This document shows, in pieces, positions 22,401-31,078 of a stretch of DNA of 64,000 bases (position 1 is its first letter; every line of letters starts with the position of its first letter). The position numbers were made by a program, and so were the translations under genes. The stretch comes from Pseudo-nitzschia pungens (lineage: Eukaryota > Bacillariophyta > Bacillariophyceae > Bacillariales > Bacillariaceae): NCBI GenBank assembly GCA_037355855.1, contig CM074758.1, positions 7,599,001 through 7,663,000 on the forward strand, given 5' to 3'. The notes under the pieces were generated by a model. The model saw only the letters and a program-made list of their open reading frames with translations, did no database searches and was not told the origin of the DNA.

Positions 22401-23750
22401 GCTTGTCTGCCCAGTTATTTGCGGACAAGTTGTACGCGTTGTTGGGTCCTCAGCCTTTGTTTCCGAACCTCCTGACATGGATCCTCTGGTGTACAATCCA
22501 TTTGATTCTCTTCCAGACTCCCCTGCAGATGCCTTTGATGCACTCTGTGCGTCTCCAAGAGTACTTCTCCACAAATATTCCCTACCACAGGCTGGCTGTC
22601 AGCACCTTGTTGATGCTATCCAGAGTGGTACTGCCAGTGCTGTATGTGATGGTTCATTTGATCCGGACCTTCTCAGAGGAACTTCTGCTTTCATTTTGTC
22701 ACCCAATACCTCCACCAAGACTGCTTCATTGTTCCTCACTGGCTGTAATTTTGTCAGTGGATCCCCTGCGGATCAATCTTCCTACAGGAGTGAACTGGCA
22801 GGTATCATTGGGGTTCTCACCTGCTGCACTGCTCTGGTGAGTCTTTTTGATATTGCTTCTGGCTCTATCACTATTGCTCTGGATGGTGACACAGCTCTCA
22901 AACAGGCTGAGGGATCATGGCCATTGGTTATTTCCCAGAAGTCTTTTGATTATGTTTATATCATCAGAAACATGATTTCTGCCCTGCCAATCTCTGTGCA
23001 CTTTCAGTGGGTTCAGGGCCATCAAGCTGGAATCTTTCTTGATTGGTGGGCCCTTCGCAATCATCAGGTTGACAGCATGGCAAAGGCATTTCTCTCTGCC
23101 CATAACGCTTCTGCCCATCACTATCCCAGACTTGTGTTTGAGCCCTGGGCTCTTTCTCTCAATGGAATCAAGTGCTCAAGGTTTGATCAGAATGCTCTGC
23201 ATGTTGCCATTTCTGGTCCTCCTCTTCTTCAATATTGGCAGACCCACCATGACATTCCCATTCCACAACCTGTTTTGAGTTCCATCCATTGGTGTGCCCA
23301 TCTGAATGCCTTCAAGCGGTTACCTCCTGGCATGCAAAGGTGGTTTGTCAAGTTTGCTTCTGGATGCATTGGTGTTGGCAACCAACTACTTCACTACCAG
23401 TATCAGGATCACTCCAGGTGCCCATTGTGTGATGCAGACAACGAGAAGGTTTCTCATGTGCTCTCCTGCAAGGACCCTGGGGCAGTACAGCACAGTGTGT
23501 CAGCTTTCAAGGGACCACTGCAGAAGAGGCTTGAAGTTGAACAAACTGATCCATCATTGGTTGTTGCCATTGTGGATCTTCTCACCAGAGTTCGGAAGGG
23601 CCAGAGAATTTATCCATCATCCTACTCACTTGCAATTGCGTCTGCTGTCAGGGCACAGAGGACTATTGGCTGGCACAACTGGCTTCTTGGTAGGTGGTCT
23701 CCTCGCTGGTATCACATCCAGGCTGACTACTACTCCCACATTGGAAGCAA

Positions 23751-24073
23751 TAATAATAATAATATACGTATTTAAATAACTTTAATCACCAAAGGTGAAA
23801 CTAAATTACTCAGTCTGTAACCAGACTTTAACGTCGCCTCCATCAAAGAGTCAGGACCCCAAGTGGTAGAACGACAAATTTTGCAAACAAACCTTGAAGA
23901 TCAAGCAGGGAAAAGGACAAACAAGTCCCACAAAATAGGGACTTGAGAGAAAGTGAGATGGGAATGGAGATATTGGGATAAGATCCAGTATCAAAAGGTA
24001 AATGACAAGATAAGCAGCAAGAACAGAAGACAAGACCACGGTACAAAGTGTAATCAACCCTGAGGTCCAGTAA
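23751..24073 (-). mobile_element. Element D: 5'-truncated LINE 3' end with target deletion
   Basis: About 323 bp in reverse orientation, starting with (TAA)n and tatacgtatttaaataac, the complement of a LINE 3' end. It stops just inside the ORF2 stop region. There is no target-site duplication. Comparison with copy B at 42406 onward shows that 81 bp of copy A ORF2 are missing at the site, so insertion came with a target deletion. Confidence 0.85.
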
Positions 24074-24667
24074 ACGACTCCATGGTCCTGGGGGTACCCT
24101 GGATGCTGAACAACACCAATCTCTTGATGCTTCCATCACCTCAGAATTGGCAATTGGTGCAGCTGGTGCACTTCCCCAGTCACACTCCCTGTTACAAACC
24201 CCTTTCCACGTCCTACAAGGTTACACCCTGACTGCCAAGAGGCAGTGGCTTGCAACCATCCACCTTGCAAGGAAGCAGTATGCAGCGCCTGTCCCACCAG
24301 TGCAGCCATACCAACGAGAGGCTGCTCTCCTCAGAGCCTGGCTTACTGGACCTCAGGGTTGATTACACTTTGTACCGTGGTCTTGTCTTCTGTTCTTGCT
24401 GCTTATCTTGTCATTTACCTTTTGATACTGGATCTTATCCCAATATCTCCATTCCCATCTCACTTTCTCTCAAGTCCCTATTTTGTGGGACTTGTTTGTC
24501 CTTTTCCCTGCTTGATCTTCAAGGTTTGTTTGCAAAATTTGTCGTTCTACCACTTGGGGTCCTGACTCTTTGATGGAGGCGACGTTAAAGTCTGGTTACA
24601 GACTGAGTAATTTAGTTTCACCTTTGGTGATTAAAGTTATTTAAATACGTATATTATTATTATTATT

Positions 24668-24863
24668 GATCTGGATTTGCACTTTAACCTCCAAGCCCGT
24701 GCTGACAGTGGTGGTGGAGGCTTTGATGACTCTCAATCCATGGATACTTTAGCGACTGGCACTTCCAATCTTACTGCTGTCCAGGCCTCAGCGCCTGCAG
24801 GTGCTGTTCCTCCTGGCGGTGATCCTACCCATGTGGCCAAGGCTGATGCCTCCCCTGGTATCT
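24668..24863 (+). pseudogene. ORF1 fragment of copy B, left part
   Basis: Encodes LHFNLQARADSGGGGFDDSQ and following residues, the acidic to Pro/Ala-rich C-terminal region of ORF1. The upstream part of ORF1 is missing because B is 5' truncated. It breaks off at the insertion point of copy E. Confidence 0.9.
24847..24863 (+). repeat. Left 17-bp target-site duplication of copy E
   Basis: The sequence tgcctcccctggtatct is repeated at 36649-36665. Both copies belong to ORF1 of copy B, which continues directly after the second one. Confidence 0.95.
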
Positions 24864-25165
24864 TAATAATAATAATATACGTATTTAAATAACTTTAATC
24901 ACCAAAGGTGAAACTAAATTACTCAGTCTGTAACCAGACTTTAACGTCGCCTCCATCATAGAGTCAGGACCCCAAGTGGCAGAACGACAAATTTTCAAAC
25001 AAACCTTGAACATCAAGCAGGGAAAAAGACAAACAAGTCCCACAAAATAGGGACTTGAGAGAAAGTGAAATGGGAATGAAGATATTGGGATAAGATCCAG
25101 TATCAAAAGGGATGGGACAGGATAAGAAGCAGGAACAGAAGACAAAACCAAGGTACAAAGTGTAA

Positions 25166-28100
25166 TCAACCCTGAGGTCCAGTAAGCCAGGCTCTGAGAA
25201 GAGCAGCCTCTTGTTGGTATGGCTGCACTGGTGGGACAGGCGCTGCATATTGCTTCCTTGCAAGGTGGATGGTTGCAAGCCACTGCCGCTTGGCAGTCAG
25301 GGTGTAACCTTGTAGGACGTGGAAAGGGGTTTGTAACAGGGAGTGTGACTGGGGAAGTGCACCAGCTGCACCAATTGCCAATTCTGAAGTGATGGAAGCA
25401 TCAAGAGATTGGTGTTGTTCAGCATCAAGGGTACCCCCAGGACCATGGAGTCGTTCATTCCTATAAGTCCAAAGATCCCAGGAGGTAAGAAAGAACTGAT
25501 GGATGATAGCTGTAGCCCAACGTTTGGGAGAGCGCTTGCTTCCAATGTGGGAGTAGTAGTCAGCCTGGATTTGGTACCAGCGAGGAGACCACCTACCAAG
25601 AAGCCAGTTGTGCCAACCAATTGTCCTCTGTGCTCTGACAGCAGAAGCAATTGCAAGTGAGTAAGATGATGGATAAATCCTCTGGCCCTTCCGAACTCTG
25701 GTGAGAAGATCCACAATGGCAGCAACCAATGATGGATCAGTTTGTTCAACTTCAAGCCTCTTCTGCAGTGGTCCCGTGAGGGCCGACACACTGTGCCTGA
25801 CAGCCCCAGGATCCTTGCAGGAGAGCACATGAGAAACCTTCTCGTTGTCTGCATCACACAATGGGCACCTGGAGTGATCCTGATACTGGTAGTGAAGGAG
25901 TTGGTTGCCAACACCAATGCATCCAGAAGCAAACTTGACAAACCACCTTTGCATGCCAGGAGGGAGGCGCTTGAAGGCAGACAGATGGGCACACCAATGG
26001 ATGGAACCCAAAACAGGTTGTGGAATGGGGATATCATGGTGGGTCTGCCAATATTTAAGAAGAGGAGGACCAGAAATGGCAACATGCATAGCATTCTGAT
26101 CAAACCTTGAACACTTGCATCCATTGAGAGAAAATGCCCAGGGCTCAAACACAAGTCTGGGATAGTGATGGGCAGAAGCTCTATGGACAGAGAGAAATGC
26201 CTTGGCCATGCTGTCAGCCTGATGATTGCGAAGTGCCCACCAATCAAGAAAGATTCCAGCTTGATGGCCCTGAACCCACTGAAAGTGCACAGAGATTGGC
26301 AGGGCAGAAATCATGTTTCGGATGACATAAACATAATCAAAAGACTTCTGGGAAATAACCAATGGCCAAGATCCTTGAGCCTGTTTGAGAGCTGTGTCAC
26401 CATCCAGAGCAATGGTGATAGAGCCAGAAGCAATATCAAAGATACTCACCAGAGCAATGCAACAGGTGAGAACCCCAATGATACCTGCCAGTTCACTCCT
26501 GTAGGATGACTGATCCTCAGGGGACCCACTGACAAAATTACAGCCAGTGAGGAACAATGAAGCAGACTTGGTGGAGGTATTGGGTGACAGGATGAAAGCA
26601 GAAGTTCCTCTGAGAAGTTCCGGATCAAATGAACCATCGCAGACAGCACTGGCAGTACCTCTCTGGATAGCATCAACAATGTGCTGACAGCCAGCCTGTG
26701 GTAGGGAATATTTGTGGAGAAGTACCCTTGGAGACGCACAGAGTGCGTCAAAGGCATCTGCCGGGGAGTCTGGAAGAGAATCAAATGGATTGTACTCCAG
26801 AGGATCCTTGTCAGGAGGTTCAGAAACAAAGGCTGAAGACCCGACAACGCGGACAACTTGGCCACAAATAACAGGGCAGACAAGCACATCAGCGCAGGCT
26901 GGTTTGTCAGAAAGGATTTCAGCAGTGACCCTGTATCTGCCCCTGCCCTGGGAGGTGCTCACAGTCCAGCCAGTAGAAGTTTTGAAGAATATTCTGTTGG
27001 TGGATGGAGACAAAAACCAAGGCCAAAGAGAAGCTGTCTGGGGAGAGAGCCAAGGCCCAAGATGAAAAGAAGGAGCTAGTGCCCTGGCTGCAGGGGGTGG
27101 ACAAGGGGGAAGAAAACAGGTCTGAAGAGCCTTAGTCCATAAGCGCTTTGCTGCTGGAGGCCAAGATGGAGGACATCTCGGCCAGTCAAGATGATCCCTC
27201 AAGTGATTGGAGGATATCAGCTGGAAAGCCATGGGAGAGAGTCTCTTACCATCTGGAGTACAAATGTCAGCAAGGGAGATAGCCTTGAGTGACATGCGCA
27301 TGTGATTCAAGAGGGACAAGTCAGCACCTCGGAAGCCAGCGTTGACAAAGGCTTGCATGAGATAGCAGTCATTGGAACGTAGCAGGGGAAGATCTGGGAA
27401 GTCTTCAAACAAGCTCACAGGGTGAACAGAGAAAAACTTCCACACATGTTTGTACCAGCAGGGAGTGACATAGGGAGCAAAAGGATGATATGGTGTGACA
27501 CCAAGATGGAGAGGAATGCCAAGTTCGAGCCGTAGAGACTCAGCAGTTAGCCTGAGAATCCTACCAGTTTGGGAGGACCTGACAGATTCCTGAAAGAGGG
27601 TGGCAATATGACTGAACTCTTGGAGGAGGTAGGGGTGAATGAAACCAAAGCCTTGATAGAGGGAAGGACCATAGAATACATGTCTGGGAAATGTCCGTGA
27701 CATCCCTGCTTTATTCAGCACAGGAACAAGAGCTGGGTGAATTATCTTAGTCCAAGTGGCCTCATCAAGTTGCGTGACAGGCATGGGGTATTCAACAGAC
27801 TTCATGAAAGAATACTTGAAGGTGTAGAGGGATGCGCGCTTCTCACACTTGGAAGCCTTGAGCTGAGAGCCAAAAGACTGAGACTGTGACTTCATGTGAG
27901 CAATCTGTGCTTCCTCATTGCCATCCATGGAGATAAAAACCCCAAGGGTCTTGTCAGCATGGTCAACTTCAAAACGATCCAGGGTAGCGCGATTGCCATT
28001 CTTATCAGCAACAGAGAAGTCACCGGGCATGTCAGCAATGGAGCGATAGTTCCAACCGGATCCATCCCATTTGAAATCAATCAAATAACAGAAGGATTTG

Positions 28101-31078
28101 GCAGGTTCAATCGCACCACCAGTGGCAATAATCCCACCAGCCCATCGGTCAAGAGCTCCCTGAAAATCAACAGCCAATTCCTCACCGGATGTGGAGGAAT
28201 CAGAGCCAGCACAAAACAAATCTGTGTCATCCACAAAGGCAAAACCCACAAGAGAAACCAGTTGCAGTGACAAAGAAGTGATAAGATGGACGCCATGCCC
28301 AGCCTGTTGCATCATTCGGAAGACAATGGTTGACACCAAGGCCCAAAGAGTTGGACCAATACCATTGCCTTGGCCACAACCACTGAGAGGAACAGGTTCA
28401 TCACCATACACAGGGCCGGAACGACCAAAACCAGTTTTGATGTGGTGCTTAGCATGTTGCAGAGTAGAAAGAAGAACTTCACACACATGTGCAGGAACAC
28501 CAAAGCTCTGGAGAGTGAGACCTGCAATGGGATGAGAGATTCTATCATAACAGCCCTTGGCATCATTCATAGCAACAGCACCGGATCTGTGCTTCTGCCT
28601 CAACACATCACAGATGAGCTTCTTGTTCAAGCAGGTGTTGATGGCCTTGTGGTGTTTCCTGCTTCCATGTTGATCAACCGCCACTGCATTGGCACGTTCA
28701 GCATGGGCAAGAATGCGTCTGCCAATCATCTTGTTGTTGATTTGGAACTCAGGAGACATCAACTGGATGAGTCTCATCTTATCCACTCTATATTCACCAG
28801 GTTTCTTGAATATCTCAACATCCGTGATGACCTGCCAGGCAGAAGGAGAGAAGCCAACAATCAATGGGACGGATCTCAGTAGAGTGTCAAACTTGTTCAA
28901 CTGGGGATCCAGGGCAAAAGCCTTGTGGTGGGCAAAACTCAAACAAGAAGGTTCACTTGCTGTGCGTTCCCTCTGGTGTTTCCATGCAGCAGCATTGTCA
29001 GCTGGACACACTGAATAGTCAAAGGGAGGCAAACTCAGAATAGAGGCAGGGACTTTGAGACAAGAAAGAAATTCAGACAGGTATTTGTCAGTGGCAGGAG
29101 GAGGATTATATGTGCCATCAAGAACTTGAGCAGAAGCATGGGCTGTGCCGAGGTAGCCAAAATCTTGAATGAAGGAGGGAGTCATGGAAGGAGTGCCAAG
29201 ACACTGCTGTTGACGCCGGACATTGGATTCAGCCATAGCTGGAACCATAGTGGACTGGGACTCCAAGACCTGTTCAGCACCATCAGGGCCAACTGCAATA
29301 GCTCTCAAGACAGCTGACTTGTTGACACGTCCCCGAATAGACCTAGCAGCAAGGCCAAGCTCTCTTTGAAGACGTTCCCTGCGCATCCTGGCACGAATCT
29401 GGGAAGCATTCTGGTTGTGAGGTTTGCCTTCAGCAAGAAGTGCATCCACCAGGCCTTGATTGAAGGAGTCTCTCCAAGAGGGGGCCAATTTTTTCACTGC
29501 CCGGTATTGCCTGTAAGCTTGTTTCAGGTGGAGGACAGCACTGGAAAGATCACAGTGTTCTCCTTTGTAGAGAGAAAGCTTGCATGCCAGCCTTTTCAAA
29601 ACAGTATGACTGGTGGACACACCCTGTCTCAGCTTAACAACACGCCGCCAAAAGTCAATTGTATCACGATAGACTTGCAGCTTCGGGGACCATGGAACCA
29701 GACCAGCTCTTGTGTGGCAAAGGTTTTGTTCAACAGAGAGCCTGAGAGAGGTGGAGGTTTCATGGAGGACTTCATATGTGGTGATGAGATCAGCGCGCAC
29801 AGAAATATCCCCAGACTGAAACTGAGCCAGGAGGTGTTCCAGCTTAGCTTGGAGAGAAAACACTCCAGCCTTGAGAAAGCTGTGCCTGACTCGCTTGAAA
29901 TACCGTTGGCGCAGATGAGGGTGGGAGGACTGGAGTTTGGAATGAGAGAAGCTCACGGGAGGTGGCAGGTGTTTGCCCATGAGGCTGCAATTACAGACTT
30001 CAATCCAAAGCATTCTGTGGTCAGATTCCATACCCTGGGCACCACCAAAGGGACAATACCCAGCCCTGAGAACATCAACATTCTCAGAGACCCAAATGGC
30101 ATCAATTGGTGTTCTGGTAGTGTTGCGGTTGTGAGTGGCAGGAGGAGAAGACTGACTATGAAGGGTAAGAATGGCATCTCTGAAACCAAGAGCCTTGAGC
30201 TCAAAAGACAAGCCATCAGTCCGAACATGAGCATTTTGATCAATCCCAAGAATGACCTGGTCACCTGCACCCAGACAGACCTGAAGGGCAGCAGTCAAAT
30301 CCCTGTGAAAGAGAATGCATGGGTTGGGACTGAAAAGATTTTCAGCTGCTTGAAAGTATCGGTACTGTTGATTCCAGACGGAACCAAGGTCCCTGGCATT
30401 TTCAACAGGGCAGTAAGCAGAAAACATAGTGACAGTGTAACCATCCCTGCCCTGAAACTTGACAAAGGACCATCTCCCAAGACCAGAAGGATCAGCCCCA
30501 TGGGCAATCTTGTGGGAACTGAACAGTTGATCAATGGAAAACCCTGTACCACCAGGCTGAAGCCATGAACAGTCAGAAGCTTCATGCTTGTTGTTGGCAA
30601 GGTAGGAAAAACTTGAGGGACTGATATTCTTCATGCGCCGATTGAAAAGATCACATGGCAGGAGTTTGGATTCATTCAAACAATGTTCAGCAAAAAGAGC
30701 CACACTGGCATTGCTCTTGACAAATTGACGGGAGTTGTGCTTGGACATGGACATAAAGGCAGCTCTGCGCTGTGGTCCAATGTTTTGGAAAGTGATGATG
30801 GTGGAGTTAGAGGATGGAGCTTGAGGGAAGGAGTGACCAAAACTGTCAGAATCCTTAGCAGCAAGAGAGTCTCCATGAAGAGTTAATTGGACAAACTGAG
30901 AGACAGGGGAAGAGGCGGAGGAGGAAAAGGGAGAAACAGTAGAAGCATTGATAGGATTTGGAGTGGAAGGCATCCCATCAAACCTCATACCAGAAGAGCT
31001 AACCATGATCAGAAGGAAACCCAGTCTGTCGCAGGGATGGAAGAGTTGCCGGAGCTGATTTGGTGGAAACATTGGCAT
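25166..31078 (-). CDS. LINE ORF2: APE endonuclease - reverse transcriptase - RNase H - zinc finger, copy E
   Basis: 1970 aa, intact. Residues about 95-365 form an APE-type endonuclease: FQNIGPQ (97-103), Glu131 in AEHCLNES, Asp280/Asn282 in GIDQNA, TPIDAIW (323-329) and Ser-Asp-His at 352-354. Residues about 740-990 are the reverse transcriptase: motif A MNDAKGCYDR (Asp838), GIGPT (905-909) and FVDD (947-950). Residues about 1475-1630 are RNase HI with Asp1480 (CDGSFD), Glu1528 (YRSELAG), Asp1558/1560 (ALDGD) and Asp1621 (NHQADSMA). A CX2CX8HX3C finger lies at 1737-1753. The protein should nick target DNA, copy element RNA by target-primed reverse transcription and remove RNA from the hybrid. 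The start is the ATG inside ORF1; in copy A a stop in this frame lies two codons upstream. Confidence 0.95.
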   Translation of the reverse strand: MPMFPPNQLRQLFHPCDRLGFLLIMVSSSGMRFDGMPSTPNPINASTVSPFSSSASSPVSQFVQLTLHGDSLAAKDSDSFGHSFPQAPSSNSTIITFQNIGPQRRAAFMSMSKHNSRQFVKSNASVALFAEHCLNESKLLPCDLFNRRMKNISPSSFSYLANNKHEASDCSWLQPGGTGFSIDQLFSSHKIAHGADPSGLGRWSFVKFQGRDGYTVTMFSAYCPVENARDLGSVWNQQYRYFQAAENLFSPNPCILFHRDLTAALQVCLGAGDQVILGIDQNAHVRTDGLSFELKALGFRDAILTLHSQSSPPATHNRNTTRTPIDAIWVSENVDVLRAGYCPFGGAQGMESDHRMLWIEVCNCSLMGKHLPPPVSFSHSKLQSSHPHLRQRYFKRVRHSFLKAGVFSLQAKLEHLLAQFQSGDISVRADLITTYEVLHETSTSLRLSVEQNLCHTRAGLVPWSPKLQVYRDTIDFWRRVVKLRQGVSTSHTVLKRLACKLSLYKGEHCDLSSAVLHLKQAYRQYRAVKKLAPSWRDSFNQGLVDALLAEGKPHNQNASQIRARMRRERLQRELGLAARSIRGRVNKSAVLRAIAVGPDGAEQVLESQSTMVPAMAESNVRRQQQCLGTPSMTPSFIQDFGYLGTAHASAQVLDGTYNPPPATDKYLSEFLSCLKVPASILSLPPFDYSVCPADNAAAWKHQRERTASEPSCLSFAHHKAFALDPQLNKFDTLLRSVPLIVGFSPSAWQVITDVEIFKKPGEYRVDKMRLIQLMSPEFQINNKMIGRRILAHAERANAVAVDQHGSRKHHKAINTCLNKKLICDVLRQKHRSGAVAMNDAKGCYDRISHPIAGLTLQSFGVPAHVCEVLLSTLQHAKHHIKTGFGRSGPVYGDEPVPLSGCGQGNGIGPTLWALVSTIVFRMMQQAGHGVHLITSLSLQLVSLVGFAFVDDTDLFCAGSDSSTSGEELAVDFQGALDRWAGGIIATGGAIEPAKSFCYLIDFKWDGSGWNYRSIADMPGDFSVADKNGNRATLDRFEVDHADKTLGVFISMDGNEEAQIAHMKSQSQSFGSQLKASKCEKRASLYTFKYSFMKSVEYPMPVTQLDEATWTKIIHPALVPVLNKAGMSRTFPRHVFYGPSLYQGFGFIHPYLLQEFSHIATLFQESVRSSQTGRILRLTAESLRLELGIPLHLGVTPYHPFAPYVTPCWYKHVWKFFSVHPVSLFEDFPDLPLLRSNDCYLMQAFVNAGFRGADLSLLNHMRMSLKAISLADICTPDGKRLSPMAFQLISSNHLRDHLDWPRCPPSWPPAAKRLWTKALQTCFLPPCPPPAARALAPSFHLGPWLSPQTASLWPWFLSPSTNRIFFKTSTGWTVSTSQGRGRYRVTAEILSDKPACADVLVCPVICGQVVRVVGSSAFVSEPPDKDPLEYNPFDSLPDSPADAFDALCASPRVLLHKYSLPQAGCQHIVDAIQRGTASAVCDGSFDPELLRGTSAFILSPNTSTKSASLFLTGCNFVSGSPEDQSSYRSELAGIIGVLTCCIALVSIFDIASGSITIALDGDTALKQAQGSWPLVISQKSFDYVYVIRNMISALPISVHFQWVQGHQAGIFLDWWALRNHQADSMAKAFLSVHRASAHHYPRLVFEPWAFSLNGCKCSRFDQNAMHVAISGPPLLKYWQTHHDIPIPQPVLGSIHWCAHLSAFKRLPPGMQRWFVKFASGCIGVGNQLLHYQYQDHSRCPLCDADNEKVSHVLSCKDPGAVRHSVSALTGPLQKRLEVEQTDPSLVAAIVDLLTRVRKGQRIYPSSYSLAIASAVRAQRTIGWHNWLLGRWSPRWYQIQADYYSHIGSKRSPKRWATAIIHQFFLTSWDLWTYRNERLHGPGGTLDAEQHQSLDASITSELAIGAAGALPQSHSLLQTPFHVLQGYTLTAKRQWLATIHLARKQYAAPVPPVQPYQQEAALLRAWLTGPQG

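Larger units (their letters stand above)
16257..24362 (+). pseudogene. LINE ORF2 (EN-RT-RNase H), copy A, broken by two insertions
   Basis: The frame opens at 16257 (MPMSPPNQ) and encodes the APE endonuclease up to 17494. Element C interrupts it there, and it resumes at 19430 with the rest of the linker, RT (NDAKGCYDR, FVDDTDLF), RNase H (CDGSFD, YRSELAG) and the CPLCDADNEKVSHVLSC finger. At 23750 insertion D and an 81-bp deletion remove the segment after YYSHIGS. The final frame ends in WLTGPQG at 24362. Apart from these events the sequence is very close to copies B and E, so the breaks are recent. Confidence 0.9.
9711..24667 (+). mobile_element. Non-LTR retrotransposon copy A (full length, interrupted)
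   Basis: It starts with caattttgcgacgcgcgat, the same 5' terminus as copy E, and ends with TATTTAAATACGTATATT followed by ATT repeats. Order: 5' UTR (9711-13141) with tandem repeats, ORF1, overlapping ORF2, and a 3' UTR of about 300 bp. Insertion C (17495-19429) and insertion D with an 81-bp deletion (23751-24073) break ORF2, so this copy cannot make full ORF2 protein. An APE endonuclease, RT with FVDD, RNase H and a trinucleotide tail place it among I-like/RNase H-bearing LINEs. The trinucleotide tail recalls the TAA tail of the Drosophila I factor. Confidence 0.9.

Noticed and set aside
24668..24863. A separate short gene between copies A and E
   Set aside because: It matches ORF1 of copy A residue for residue and continues after 36649, so it is the left part of copy B.
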